This document shows positions 1 through 12,049 of a stretch of DNA of 64,000 bases, piece after piece. A program made the position numbers and the translations under genes. The notes beneath the pieces are model-generated. The model was not told where the DNA came from. It did not search any database and worked only from the letters and a program-made list of their open reading frames with translations. This DNA comes from Synanceia verrucosa (taxonomy: Eukaryota; Chordata; Actinopteri; Perciformes; Synanceiidae). Every line of letters starts with the position of its first letter. Position 1 is the stretch's first letter. The stretch covers positions 11,180,098 through 11,244,097 of the forward strand of contig CM056556.1 of NCBI GenBank assembly GCA_029721515.1, given 5' to 3'.

Positions 1-247
1 TTTGGGCACATGATATCTGAGGTCAGACACTAAATAAACAATGTTCTATAATATCAGTGGCTTGAACCCAGTGATCAGCATCTGGCTGTATCCAGCTCTA
101 AAGCAAACCAGTATGCAGCAATAAATAGATTTGCCATGCAAACTCTTATAGTCAACATGTCAGTTCAGCAACAGAGAGAGATTTACAAGCCGATGTACAA
201 TAAGCAAATGTATTCATATGCACACACAGAGTGTACTGCACTTGCAC

Positions 248-1347
248 TATATGGCCAAAAGTATTCGCTCACCCATCTAAATAATCAGAATCAGGTGTTT
301 CAATCACTTCCATGGCCACAGGTGTATAAAATCAAGCACGTAGGCATGCAGACTGCTTTTACAAACATTTGTGAAAGAATGGGTCGCTCTCAGGAGCTAA
401 ATGAATTCCAGTGTGGAACTGTGATAGGATGCCACCTGTGCAACAAATCCAGTCATGAAATTTACTCACTCTTAAATATTCCATAGTCAACTGTCAGCTG
501 TATTATAATAACGTGGAAGTATTTGGGAACGACAGCAACTCAGCCACGAAGTGATAGACCACGTAAATTGACGGAGTGGGGTCAGCGGATGCTGAGGCGC
601 ATAGTGTGAAGAGGTCACCAACTTTCTGCAGAGTCAATTGGTACAGACCTGCAAACTTCATGTGGTCTTCAGATTAGCTGAAGAACAGTGCACAGAGAGC
701 TTCATGGCAAAGCGTCGGATGCAGTGGTGTAAAGCACGCCGCCACTGAACTCTAGAGCAGTGGAGACGTGTTCTCTGGAGTGACGAATCACGCTTCTCCA
801 TCTGGCAATCTGATGGATAAGTCTGGGTTTGGTGGTTACCAGGAGAACGATACTTGTCGGACTGCATTGCGCCAAGTGTAAAGTTTGGTGGAGACATTTT
901 GGACAATTCCATGCTCCCAACTTTGTAGGAACAGTTTGGAGCTGGCCCCTTCCTCTTCCAGCATGACTGTGCACCAGTACACAAAGCAAGGTCCATAAAG
1001 ACATGGATGACAGAGTCCTGGTGTGGATGAACTTGACTGGCCTGCACAGAGTCCTGACCTCAACCCGATAGAACACCTTTGGGATGAATTGGAGCAGAGA
1101 CTGAGAGCCAGGCCTTCTCGTCCAAAATCAGTGTGTGTCCTCACAAATTCGCTTCTAGAAGAATGGTCAAAAATTCCCATAAACACACTCCTAAACCTTG
1201 TGGACAGCCTTCCCAGAAGAGTTGAAGCTGTTATAGCTGCAAAGGGTGGACCGACGTCATACTGAACCCTATGGATTAGGAATGGGATGTCACTTAAGTT
1301 CATATGCGAGTCAAGGCAGATGAGCGAATACTTTTGGCAATATAGTT
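248..1347 (+). mobile_element. Decayed Tc1/mariner-type DNA transposon
   Basis: The two ends are inverted copies of one another: the left end (about 250-275) reads TGGCCAAAAGTATTCGCTCA and the right end (about 1320-1345) carries its reverse complement with one or two changes. TA dinucleotides flank both ends, as expected for Tc1/mariner. The interior is a transposase gene on the plus strand, broken by stops and frame changes and shortened by internal deletions. Its N-terminal third, with a helix-turn-helix type region ending near 486, can be read from about 346. The C-terminal catalytic part is still open at 1023-1265 and contains the typical Tc1 block DWPAQSPDLNPIEHLW, which supplies the last acidic residue of the DDE triad. 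At 1.1 kb it is shorter than an intact fish Tc1 copy (about 1.3-1.6 kb). It must be non-autonomous. The family assignment is from memory of common fish Tc1 sequences. Confidence 0.9.
1023..1265 (+). pseudogene. Tc1 transposase, C-terminal fragment
   Basis: This 80-codon open frame is the only long intact piece of the transposase inside the decayed Tc1 element. It starts just before the DWPAQSPDLNPIEHLW motif and runs through the conserved C-terminal segment (SLPRRVEAVI AAKGG) to a stop that sits about 80 bp before the right inverted repeat, the usual position. The first two acidic residues of the DDE triad would lie upstream, where the frame is disrupted and part of the sequence is missing. 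The protein would have no transposase activity. Confidence 0.85.
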
Positions 1348-1463
1348 GCTTTACCATGAAAGACACCAGCGAGTCGTCCTTTATGACCACAATGTGTACA
1401 TCATTTCCAAAGTCTTAGTTTTCTAATATCTATCAGCTGAACATTCAGTGATCCTGCCCCAGT

Positions 1464-1646
1464 GGGGCGACATGGCTCAGTGGGTAGAGTGGCCATCTTG
1501 TAATCGGAGGGTTACCAATTTGATCCCAGGCCTTGCATGGCAGCTTCCACCATCAGTGTGTGAATGTGATATATGTACTGTAAAGCGCTTTGGGTATCGT
1601 TTCAGGTATAGTGAAGCGCTATATAAATACAGACCATTTTCCATAC
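1464..1646 (+). mobile_element. tRNA-derived SINE
   Basis: The 5' part resembles a tRNA gene. TGGCTCAGTGG at 1473-1483 fits the RNA polymerase III A box exactly, and AATTTGATCCC at about 1517-1527 is a degraded B box. No acceptor stem or complete cloverleaf can be drawn, so this is not a functional tRNA. The 3' part (about 1575-1645) is the tail TGTAAAGCGCTTTGGGT followed by GCGCTATATAAATACAGACC, which I recognise as a frequent fish SINE tail. The B box decay suggests an old copy. Confidence 0.75.
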
Positions 1647-2125
1647 CAAGGGCCAGCAGTGTACATACTCAGTCTTAAGACAGACAAGTAGCAATAAATG
1701 ATAGCGACTTAGTGCACATAAAGGTGCATCCACATGGTGGATGTACCTAACAAAAACAGATCTGTTCAGCCAAGCTGACATACAGTTATATTAACTGAAG
1801 TGTGTCTACAAAAAACAGGCTGTACCTTTTCCTTTGCATTCAAGCCGAGATGGAGCAGCAAAAAGCACTACATGGCTCGAGTCTGACCTTTCAGCGGCTT
1901 TTACAACAGATGCACTCACACACAGACAAACAGTTTGTGCTCCTGGAACAGAAAAGAGAGGATACAGAGAGGTTAAAAGCAAGCTTATTACAACCACACA
2001 AAAGAGATGCATTATCATTATCAACAGTTTAGCCCTACGTTCAGGTCTGGACTTATTTCTTTTTCATAATTCATCATAACACATTAAAAGAAATCTATGA
2101 AAACACTAAAATTTTAATATCCACT

Positions 2126-2149
2126 GTCTCTATCTATCTATCTATCTAG
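2126..2149. repeat. (TCTA)n microsatellite
   Basis: About five to six TCTA units, directly followed by AT-rich sequence. A second array of the same motif lies near 8630. Confidence 0.8.
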
Positions 2150-2320
2150 GTGGCTGATGTTTATGAACACAAACTTTACAACTGATTCAACTGATTGTTA
2201 TAATTTTCATTATCCATTAATTAAACTATTTAATCATTTGGTCCATTAAATGTCACAAGAGCATCAAACTCCCTGTTTTATCTGATCAAAAGTCCAAAAC
2301 CAAATACAGTCCTTACAACT

Positions 2321-2418
2321 TAGAGCTGAAACCATTAATTATTTGGCATTTTTTGATTTAAAATGACTTAATCGCTAATTCACTTACCAGAGTAGTCGCC
2401 AGTTATTTCAGCTCTAAT
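2321..2418. mobile_element. Short MITE-like remnant
   Basis: TAGAGCTGAAA near 2321 faces TTTCAGCTCTA near 2406-2416, giving matching inverted ends about 95 bp apart around an AT-rich centre with TTAATTATT and TTAATCGC. This resembles the abundant fish repeat family whose ends read agagctgcaac/taatcgattaat. A related copy is at 5970-6207. Small, degenerate and without coding capacity. Confidence 0.45.
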
Positions 2419-2419
2419 C

Positions 2420-5400
2420 CACAAAAAGCGAAGATACTCCTTTTTTTAGTATCTGCAGCATGTCATCACAATTGAGTCCTGTCAAGCCTGCTAGAGATCT
2501 TGGGTACAAGCATATAAAAATACAATAGTTACATACTAAACTAGAGATAGCCTAGAGCTTTAGAGTTTGGAAATGCCACATCGGATGAACGCTACAGTAT
2601 TTGACACAGAGACAGTGAAAGCTCTGAGCTGGTTCATGCTGTGATTTAGCCTGGTCAGTCAGTTTCTGACCATGTGTTGCTGAAAACCCTTGTGATATTA
2701 GCACCTCCTGAGTATATTACCTTCGGTATTGACTGAAATCACTCTATGATGCCATCCTTTGAAAAGATATATTTTGACAACACAGGACTCAGCCTGCAGG
2801 AGGAGCCTGCAGAGATGATTTCAGAGGACTCCATGTTGTCATTTTAGCACCAAACACTGATGATGCTGCTTCAGTATGACAGAATTACACATCCATACTA
2901 GCACACTTAATTCCCAAGCCAATTCTCCTGTCTCAAGGTTAAAATATTTCTTATCCATTCCAATATACTGTAAGGTTATCTAAACACACTAAACCAATTA
3001 TTTAGTCTCAAGTCTATAGAGAGTCTTTCTTGCAAGTCAGAAAGCAATGCTGCTATAAAAATAATAATAACAATGGCCAAAATTATACTAAATACTTATC
3101 TGAGATGTTGAGCAATTGTATTTTGTGTGTACTGTATACAGTCCTGCTTACCTATGCATTAAGTGTACAACAAAGGCCATGCAGGTATCCAGCTGCATGA
3201 CCCGACAGGGGTTAAAATGACAACTCTGTTGCCTTTAGAAGATAAGCTGAGACAGCCATAAAGCAGACTCCACTTTGGGTATGGGTTCTTCTGTTTCACT
3301 CCAGAATACAGAACAGGTGTCTAAACATCTTCATTCCTATGTGAAAGGGTGAAACAACAATAATATCCCTGTGACAAAAATCGAAGTACATACCAAATTA
3401 TTTCACCCTCTTGGAATTATCCATGATGTAAAATGCATCTACAACAGAGAAGAAAACACTCCAAGTCTAAGAATTTATCAACTTTGGCAAAAAGATTGAC
3501 AAATACAAATGAAGACATGATGTATATGAAATTCAAGTACTTGTCACTGAATTATAACATCCTCAGGACAAGCTGTAATTTAAATGGCATTTAAAGAAAA
3601 GTCTATGAGCAGCTGGACATTATTCCTTTCCAGCAAACACGATAACGCAGCTAAACCCCTGCTGGCAGCCAAAATGAATGAGTCAATGTGCATCATCAAA
3701 CAGTTTTTGCTTTAATTTGATGTTATAGATATTTAAAATACAGCTGGGTCATGTAAAATTAACAAAAGGTATCACACTAGATGGTCAAGAAGAGCAAATG
3801 GTACACAGACAACTGAAACTGAAACTTCACTTTATCTGCTTTGAAAGCACATTGATGTAATTCTTACCAGTAAAGTGTAGGCAGCTACAGTTATAGACTC
3901 AATATTTAATAAACAGGAATGAAATGGGATTAACTTGGGACAGCAGTCTCATATGAATGAGTCTGCGACAAAACTCAAATATCAAAGCCCTGAACTCTGT
4001 GCATGTGTCCAATTTAATGGCCTTCTATTCTTGTGTCCTTAGGCTACTGCAGGAAGTCAGTAGTACTGAACTGATATTTCACAAGTAAGTCTAAAATAAC
4101 CAAACGTCAACCCTGGATCATAATTTTATGACAGTTTTTCCCCAAAGACAAATGACCACAGTTACCTTTAAGAAGGATGGAAGGATGAAAAACAGAAGGA
4201 GAAAAGGGAGATTTTACTATGAATCTGCACATGTCAAAAACTGAAACTGATATATTCTGAAGTAACTGAATATCGTATCAAAGCTGAGAATTAGGCCTCC
4301 AGCACAACATCACACATGGCACAGAGACCTATTGACTACCAGCAGCCTGAAGGAACTTGTGATGGAGTTTCAGTCAGAATCATAGTACAAAGTACAACCT
4401 AGGTACAAGACACAGGGAAATATTTGTCTTTGGTCTCTGGTTGTGGATTTTGGATACAGCACATATCCACTTACGGCACTGTATTCAGATCAAACAAAAT
4501 AGCTCCTGTTTGAAACAACTCTTTCAGGCCGACTCAAACTGGCCAAGGTAAAGATGGTGGAATATATCCTGAACTTAGTGACCTTCTTGAAACTTTTAAG
4601 AGCCAATAACCACATTGTTTATGCTCCTAGTCCTGCCTGCCTGTCTTTTTGTTTTCAGTGCTGACCCAGCAAATAGAAGACTTGTAGATCCATATGAGAA
4701 CATTCACAAGATGAAATGTAGTCCAGTTTGAAACATTCACCAAAATAAGTTATGTAAAAGCAGTTATAGGAGCACTTCTAACCTAACTTCTAAATGACTC
4801 AACATTTAGTAAGCATTGTGTTTGTTCCATATTTAGACTATAAGAGTCTTCATACACTGTGAAAAAATACAAGATTTATTTGATGCTTTCAGAAAAAAAA
4901 ATAAAATTTAGGCTGCAATAGCACTGTGAATTATTATTTATACTTTCCAGGTCATGGTCTGACTAACAAACAGCCAGAGCAGACTAGTATAATCCAGTTT
5001 AAATTCATCCATATAGCCATTCTATACTATCTTAGGAAATAAATGCGTAAAATCGAATACTCGTGGCCACCCTTGGAGCACAGATTAGTGAGTGCATCAA
5101 AGTGATAGCATCAGATTTTAGATCAGTATTAGAGACACACATTCACACACACACCCTTATATCAAAGAGCCCTTCTTGAGGCTTTGCATAGCAAACAGGT
5201 GCTAGATTAAATCAGAGGGGTAGAGACAAAAGCTCAGTGTCTGTTACTTGGCTTGTCACCACAGAAGTCAAGTCATAGCCTAAAACGATAAAAACTACCC
5301 TTGCGTAAAAGCGAGGGCAGAGTAAAGACAAATATGAATGGCAAATAAAATCAAATCTGGTGTAGCAAAGGTTATTTCCAGCTCTCAATCAATGCACTAT

Positions 5401-5960
5401 GTGCAGTAAAATCCACTTGAGCTTAAGCAATGACCAAGAAAACACAAAGCTACGATGGAATTAAACCAGTCAGTCAGTGTGCTTTAAATTTCAAAATCAG
5501 AGCTTTTTAATTAACCAAAGCATGGCATACCACTGATGTTATTCTGTATTTTACTATTGTCAAAAATGAAAAGCTCAAAAACAAAAGTGTCAGTCCTTCT
5601 CTCCACACATTTCATTTTCTGTGGCAGTCCAAGTCTATTTAGGTACACTGAGAAAATAAATCTTTTGAAATAGGCAACTTTATTTTCACTTAATTCACTT
5701 AATCAAACCACAACCACACAATTCCGCTGGTTTGTCAAAATTGTTAATAAATAATAACTAAGGGTGTTAGATGTAACTGACTCATTGTTTAACCACAAAA
5801 CATCAGAAATTAGTGAAAAAAGCTCAAGGTGTCATTCCAACAGTCCAAGATTATTCTCATCTATGATATACACATATGTATATGTATAAAAGCTCTACAC
5901 AACAGAATATTCAGCAAAATATTACATACAAGATGTCAGCATCATTCGGTTTCAGTGGGT
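2420..5960. other. Non-coding AT-rich stretch, no gene seen
   Basis: There is no open frame of 60 codons on either strand over most of this interval and no recognisable exon or RNA gene. Composition is uniformly AT-rich. It could be intergenic DNA, a large intron, or a long untranslated region of a gene outside the window; the sequence does not decide between these. Confidence 0.6.
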
Positions 5961-5969
5961 AGTGTGGAT

Positions 5970-6207
5970 ATGAGAGCTGCAATGAGCAGTTGATTTACTG
6001 ATTAGTTGTTAACAAATTGAAAGTTAATCGCCAACTATTCTGATAATTGTTGAATGGCTTTGAGTCTTTTTCTTTTATGACAGTAAATCAAATCGCCATT
6101 ATTTGACAAGACGTTTGAGAACGTCTCATCGATCAACATTTCTCACCTATTTTAATGTCCAAACAGCTGATCGATAATTGTGAAATAACTGTTAGTTGCA
6201 GTCTTAC
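5970..6207. mobile_element. MITE-like remnant (gctgcaa / ttgcagt ends)
   Basis: Starts with GAGCTGCAATGAGCAGTTGA and ends with a roughly inverted CTGTTAGTTGCAGTC. The interior has repeated TTAATCG/CGATAATTG blocks and the phrase TTTAATGTCCAAACAG, typical of a very abundant non-autonomous teleost repeat. No coding sequence. Its superfamily (often called hAT or EnSpm-like) cannot be fixed from this copy. Confidence 0.55.
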
Positions 6208-7170
6208 TCCAATGGTCTAAGGTCTGACTCAGTAACTTATTGTGTTGCAGGTGTGTTCACTGGCCCTATTAACCCAATGTGTGTGGGTGGAAGAAAGTCC
6301 CTCACACTCGGGTCATAAATATTACATTTAGGTTTAAAGCTGGTCTCAGAACAAAAGGAGTAAATCAACAACAAAGTCACAGGCAGGACAGGTCTGCACC
6401 TGCACAGCTGAGAGCTGCAGGCCGTGACATCATGCTGAGTAACACAATCTCCAGACAGCCTTGTTGTGAGCCCAAAAGGCCACAAGGCAAACCAGCAAAA
6501 GTAAATTAAACAGTCATATTTTATTCCAAAAAGAGCTCAGTTTATTTAAAGCTTTTCTTTTTTTCTTAATAAAGCACAACATGTCTGCTGTTTTCTTGTG
6601 CCCAGTGCTTTTCTGTCAAGGTTATTGTCACACTTTCATGCAGAGCTGCATCTCGAGAGCTGTCAGACCAATGAATCGTCTACTTCTATCCCACCTCATC
6701 TGTTCAATGTCAGTCTGAGCAGCATCTCATGTATACTAAAGCCTCCCTGAACACATCAATCATGACAAAACATACAGAGGTTATCTATGACCCGCTGAAT
6801 TTGTAGATTCAGATTAAGAATTCTTCACCCCTGGATAAAATGAGTAAGATTTTCAAGGATAAAATTTACATCCACAGAGTAACAGATTACCTGGGACATG
6901 ATTACAGAACAGGGTGTTAAAACAGTTTGATTGCAAGCATCTTATAACACACTCACAACAAAGCAGATGGATAAATTACAACAAAGATAAGCCTACAAAA
7001 AAACATTTATAGCAGTTGCATTTTGAGAGTGAGATCCTACATATATTAATGTCCTTAAAAACATTAAAAATAAAGCAGCAAAAGCACCCACTCTAATGTA
7101 CTCCAAAGTATGACAGCATAACATCCTCATCCTTTTGCCTACTTTCAGTGAGTGACATTGATGTCACCTT

Positions 7171-7374
7171 CAGGGGGTGGACACAATAAAAGCAACAGCA
7201 GTGTAATATCAAAACCCAATATAGCAGCTCCAAAATGAATACAACATATACATTTTTGTTCAAGTCTGCATCAGTGAGGCACTGATTCAATTCTGAGGTC
7301 ATCAAGTGAAGCCATAGCTTGCATTAGTTGGAATTACATTACATAAAGAGGATGCTTTTATTGTGTCCACCCTG
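7171..7374. mobile_element. Small inverted-repeat element
   Basis: GGTGGACACAATAAAAGCA at about 7176-7194 is repeated in inverted orientation at 7353-7371 (TGCTTTTATTGTGTCCACC). The ends read CAGGG...CCCTG. The enclosed 200 bp has no coding capacity. The layout fits a MITE, possibly hAT-like from its CAGGG termini. I could not find a clean 8-bp target-site duplication, so the class is uncertain. Confidence 0.55.
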
Positions 7375-7804
7375 CAAGATACAGTCTCACCATCTTATAC
7401 GCCACCCACATCTCAAAGTAGACTGCAGTGACGCCATGATGATGGATTGGGTTCCCCCTAGTGGTCTTCTGAACACACCTCTGTCAAAATCCTGGAATTT
7501 ACCTTTTTTTTTCTTCTTCTTCTTGCCATGACCTGTACAAAAATGACAAAATATATCAAATCAGTGTGTGCAGCCATGTTGGGTAGACCAGTAGGTGAAC
7601 ATTATGATAATCTAGAAGGGTAGAAGTCTTTCCTGGCAGCAGAGAAAGGGACGTACATTTAGATCTAAGGTAAAACAGCAAAAATTTCATTCAAGAAATG
7701 AAGACGTATTAAATCACAGCACTAGCTGTATGCAAATAAATTGAAACCAGTAACAGGAGTAATGTAAAATAATGGACTAGAGTTAACTTTATGCACAGTT
7801 ACGA

Positions 7805-7807
<3 letters not shown>

Positions 7808-7870
<63 letters not shown>
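7808..7870. repeat. (TA)n microsatellite
   Basis: About 31 uninterrupted TA units. The apparent poly-(Tyr-Ile) reading frame over it is an artefact of the repeat. Confidence 0.97.
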
Positions 7871-7872
<2 letters not shown>

Positions 7873-8398
7873 CAAACCCAAATGCATTGCAAACCTGTGT
7901 TTTAAAGTAAAATGGTCTTCTACAATTCATGTTCTGCCCCCACATAACACACAACTTTGATAATGGACTAATCTTTCCAACCACATATCCAGTAACAATC
8001 CTAAATATATCTAGTCCCAGTTTCCCCAATGAGATGATTTGCGCTCCGTTTGAAGTCACTGTAAACTGAATAGAGGCTTTAGGAAAACAGAAACCAGAGC
8101 ACACTGAAGACATTGCCCTGTCACAGTTCTAAAATGTAATGGTGAATAACTGTACTGTACTTGAAAGAATCCTCAGAAGAATAATCAATAATAATGAACG
8201 TCACATTTTTAATTTCATTATGGAAACTCTTAAATGTTGTGTAATTTAAAGGTCTATGAAGCTCTTAAAGTTAATTACATACCATATCTGATGTATTAGT
8301 TTGTAATAATAAGACCAACTTTCTGCTCCACTTACCATCATTTAATTAGCCTATTAAGATAAAAGTGAGAGGGACATGCTGCTGAACACCCTGTCTTA

Positions 8399-8400
<2 letters not shown>

Positions 8401-8446
<46 letters not shown>
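8401..8446. repeat. (CA)n microsatellite
   Basis: Twenty-three perfect CA units in this copy. Confidence 0.97.
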
Positions 8447-8448
<2 letters not shown>

Positions 8449-8627
8449 TTCAGGCTGTCAGGGTGTATAAACTACTGAACATTGTTAATACTGTATTTCA
8501 GATTAGACCAGTAGTAGTATCGGGAGTACTGATACGTGTATTCATATTGAACCATTCAGTGCAGGATTATTAATCAGTTCATCAATAAACCATTTATCAG
8601 AAAATTAATTGGCAACTAACAACACGT

Positions 8628-8654
8628 TATCTATCTATCTATCTATCTATCTAT
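8628..8654. repeat. (TATC)n microsatellite
   Basis: Six to seven ATCT units, the same motif as the array at about 2126. Confidence 0.85.
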
Positions 8655-9026
8655 ACAATCTAATGATAATCTCTGAGAAAAATGGTCAGTTTAAGATCAA
8701 TACATCTGCAGTAAACCAACCAAACCCTGCAGTGTTTTGGTCCACTCAGGTTTCAACTGAAAGCTTTTAAAACCTTTTTAACAAGAATAAAAGGCATGAA
8801 CTGGAGTATAAACATATCAGTGCAAGTTTAAACCTGCACTTAATAATATCACTAATTTGTTCGCGCTCTTTAATTGAACTACATTACAGCAAAGAGTGAC
8901 CAGACATGCTAGGCTATATGGGCTACATAGTTTTAGCTTTTAGCATTTGTCGTGTTTTACGTCGTCCAGCTAGCATAAACAACGCGGTAGCATAGGCTTT
9001 AAGGAGGTCGTTCGGAGTAACTTGAC

Positions 9027-9190
9027 ACTCACTGTGGTTGTGAAGACATTTTCGGGTTATTCGTAAACTCTTCTGTCCTTTCTGTTAAAAATGTAAACAA
9101 AAAAACAGTGACAAAAATTCGTATTCTGTCCACAGCTCGAAAACTCCTTCCATGCAACGAAAGGACGTAAACAAAGATGGCAGCCGGAAA
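9027..9190 (-). promoter_or_regulatory. Candidate promoter and first exon of an unidentified minus-strand gene
   Basis: Read on the minus strand, the patch begins with TCATTTCCGGCTGCCATCTTTG (9188 downward): an ETS site (TTCCGG) followed by a YY1-like CCATCTTT, a pair typical of TATA-less housekeeping promoters. About 130 bp further on, an ATG at 9049-9047 opens MSSQP and is followed after 17 coding bases by a strong donor, GTGAGT, at 9032-9027. The region holds several CpGs in an otherwise CpG-poor area. I could not follow a convincing second exon downstream, so the gene is unnamed and the exon is a proposal only. Confidence 0.35.
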
Positions 9191-9737
9191 TGACATATGT
9201 CAGTGGTCCTTCACAATCAAATATGTTGCGAACATGAGCCCAGACAAAATGTGTGTTGTCAACCTTTTCATAATTACAGCGAAATTTCATATGCAGTGTT
9301 CCAAATTGGCTCACCAACGAACAAATATTGCCTTTGAAGCCATATTGACGAAAAAGGTTAAACCCCAAAGCAACCAAAACAAGAAGTTTGGGTGAAAAAT
9401 ATAATATTGTCTGAAGTTTACGCACTTGAACCCTTTTATTTTGTTTTTGGTTATTTGTTGTATTTTTGTAGCTTTGTAACTGCATTTTATCCTGAATATT
9501 TCTGTACTTTGTCTGTATATATTTTGTCAACAACAAAAATAACAAAACAACTTTTATTCCCCTGCAGATTTCACTGCCATACTGTTTTCCCACAGTTGTA
9601 TGTCTGTGTTGGTTAATGGTGGGTATATAAGTTTAGATAAATTCTACTTTCAATCACAAATTGAAATGACATGTAGAGGCTGTTTTATTTTGTTTGTGCA
9701 TTTACCACAATTTACCCATTTACCCATAAAATTCCCA

Positions 9738-9747
<10 letters not shown>

Positions 9748-9793
<46 letters not shown>
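9748..9793. repeat. (TA)n microsatellite
   Basis: About 23 TA units preceded by a run of A and followed by TTTA-rich sequence. Confidence 0.95.
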
Positions 9794-9797
<4 letters not shown>

Positions 9798-10186
9798 TTA
9801 TTTAATATTTATTTATTTATTTTAATAAATTTCCTATTTACATATATGAAACATATTCCGGCTGTCATCTAGAATACATTATTTACTTTCATCATGCTTA
9901 ATCTTCATCTAACTTTGGGTTGACTTAAGGGGAGTAGTTATTATGCCTGTCTGCAGCCTGATTATTAAAATCTTGAATATCCTGTAAACAAAGTGCTGTT
10001 TCCTTTTCGAAACAGAGCACCAGCGTCATCTACTGGAATATGATTGAAAATGCATGTTCACAAAGATCCCTATAAAGCGACTAAAACAGATTTCAGGTTT
10101 CTGTCTGAAGCCTTTTTTCTGCAGTCATCAGAAAAGAGGAGAATGCTGTTTATTTTACCTATGGCATTAATGACCCAGCTCAGTAA

Positions 10187-10189
<3 letters not shown>

Positions 10190-10244
<55 letters not shown>
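10190..10244. repeat. (TG)n microsatellite
   Basis: About 27 TG units with one interruption (TGTATG) at the end. Confidence 0.95.
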
Positions 10245-10251
<7 letters not shown>

Positions 10252-11621
10252 TTTGAATTTGTCAAAATCACAGCTGAAAACCTAGTATTGCAGGAATGAT
10301 AAGCACAAACATTTTTCTTATGTCTGTGTTACTGTCAATGAAACCACAACACAATACAGTAATCTGTTTGGTAATCTATTATGAAATAAGGCCTTTGGTT
10401 AAAAATTATAATGAACAGCGGCTTGATATGGGTATTTTTATTATCACATTCAGGCTCCTTTGATACATAGTCTGAGCACAAGACCAGGGCAGGTAGAATT
10501 ATTAATTCAAAAAAACAGAATGAGAAGTGTGTTGAATTCAAAGTAGCTGTACAGGATTCAAGCTGTATAGAATTGAAGAGGAACAAGATTCAAGATACAC
10601 AGAATAAGCATCTATGTCCTTGTAAAATCAAATCATATACCTAGATGAAGACATTTTGAATCACTTCAAATCTATTTCATACCTAACACAACTGCAGACC
10701 CATGCAACAAATACTCATTTTAGAGCGTGTGTGTTTTATCTTGAGGGGGAAGCATGTCTCCAGCCCTTCAAAGAACTAATCCCTCCCACCCCCTTCATCA
10801 TTACTTTACAGGGAATGACAACACCTACTTAGAAAATGCACTAAAGATGCACATGACCCTCCTGGAAACAGAAATAATGCACACTGTGTCTTGCTTTGAA
10901 GAGGAATATGTGTTTCAATTATATTTCATCGGCTTACAGATTCAAAAAATAATGTATTTTATACAGCATAGTTTACATTATTTCCCTAACATTTTGGATC
11001 ATCAGATATATATCAATCCATCCGTGTGTCACAGATTATATTATGTATTTAATTGCTCAAATGGCAAGAGGACAAGTGTATCTTCAGTATTACTCAATAG
11101 GACAAGACTAAGAGATGTGTTTTCATGCATTGGGAACATAGTTATATATTCTTTTCAAATAAAATACTGCAGTCCCCTATACTTTGGATTCTCTGCATGT
11201 ACAAGAAGCAAAGAGCAAGAGAGGGGGATCTAAGCCATTTTGGTGTATCTCACACTCAGTGGGTGAGAGTTGGCAGCCCTGTCATGTTCAACCAATAGTG
11301 GAAAAGTTTTTTTTTCTTTCCTTCTTTGTTTGAATCCTAAGGGAACAGCACCTCTCTGAGGAAGCACTGGCAAAGCAGAGTAACACTGGAGGGCATCCGC
11401 AACACACGATGCACGGTCAGCGCTAAATGACCAGTGAAGTATAAATCAAAGATAAATAAGTGCTGGTGATTCTGTTTCTGTGTTCAAATGGTTTTATGAA
11501 AAAACAAAAATTAAAAAAAATATATATACTACATTTAAAAGGGCTTCCATAAACTACTTTTAGTTGAACTTGAGTGCAAGCTACATTTATCAGATATTTA
11601 ACTAAAATGAAATGTGAATAT

Positions 11622-11985
11622 GGGCGGCATGGTGGTGTAGTGGTTAGCACTGTCGCCTCACAGCAAAAAGGTACCGGGTTTGAATTCCGGACCGGGGCCT
11701 TTCTGTGTGGAGTTTGCATGTTCTCCCTGTGTCTGAATGGGTTCTCTCCGGGTACTCTGGCTTCCTCCCACCATCCAAAAACTTGTATGGGGATTAGGTT
11801 AATTGGCTAATTTAAATTGACCGTAGGTGTGAATGTGAGTGGTTGTCTGTCTCTATGTACCCTGCGATGAGGCTACTTGTCCAGGGTGTACCCTGCCTTC
11901 CGCCCTAAGACAGCTGGGGTAGACTCCAGCCCCCCTGCGACCCTATGTGAGGATAAGCGGTAGATAATGGATGGATGAATGGATG
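11622..11985 (+). mobile_element. Full-length tRNA-derived SINE with RTE-type tail
   Basis: The 13-bp sequence GAAATGTGAATAT stands directly before (11609-11621) and directly after (11986-11998) the element, a clean target-site duplication. The 5' end is tRNA-like: TGGTGTAGTGG at 11633-11643 matches the A box and GGTTTGAATTC at 11677-11687 approximates the B box. The body contains the phrases GGAGTTTGCATGTTCTCCCT and CTTCCTCCCACCATCCAAAA known from a very common fish repeat. It ends in GGATAAGCGGTAGATAATGG followed by GGAT/GATG units, the 3' tail shared with RTE-like LINEs. A second copy lies at 41685-41995. Confidence 0.88.
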
Positions 11986-12049
11986 GAAATGTGAATATCC
12001 CACTGCGACGTGTTGTCAACTCAGTTGCACCAGATAGATAGAAGAAGAA

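Noticed and set aside
836..1390. 184-codon minus-strand frame
   Set aside because: Shadow of the decayed Tc1 transposase, which is on the plus strand.
1464..1535. Functional tRNA gene
   Set aside because: The A box is good, but the B box is degraded, no cloverleaf closes, and a SINE tail follows.
7093..7170. Possible last exon on the minus strand ending MLSYFGVH
   Set aside because: Its only acceptor lies in the arm of the inverted-repeat element at 7171-7374 and no upstream exon in matching phase was found.
7799..8113. 104-codon minus-strand frame that includes SLGKLGLDIFRIVTGYVVGK
   Set aside because: It runs into the (TA)n array, has no recognisable family and no supported splice sites; it may be an unknown dispersed repeat.
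9177..9395. Plus-strand frame starting MAAGNDICQW at the promoter-like patch
   Set aside because: No donor, no family resemblance; the promoter motifs and the good donor read better on the minus strand.
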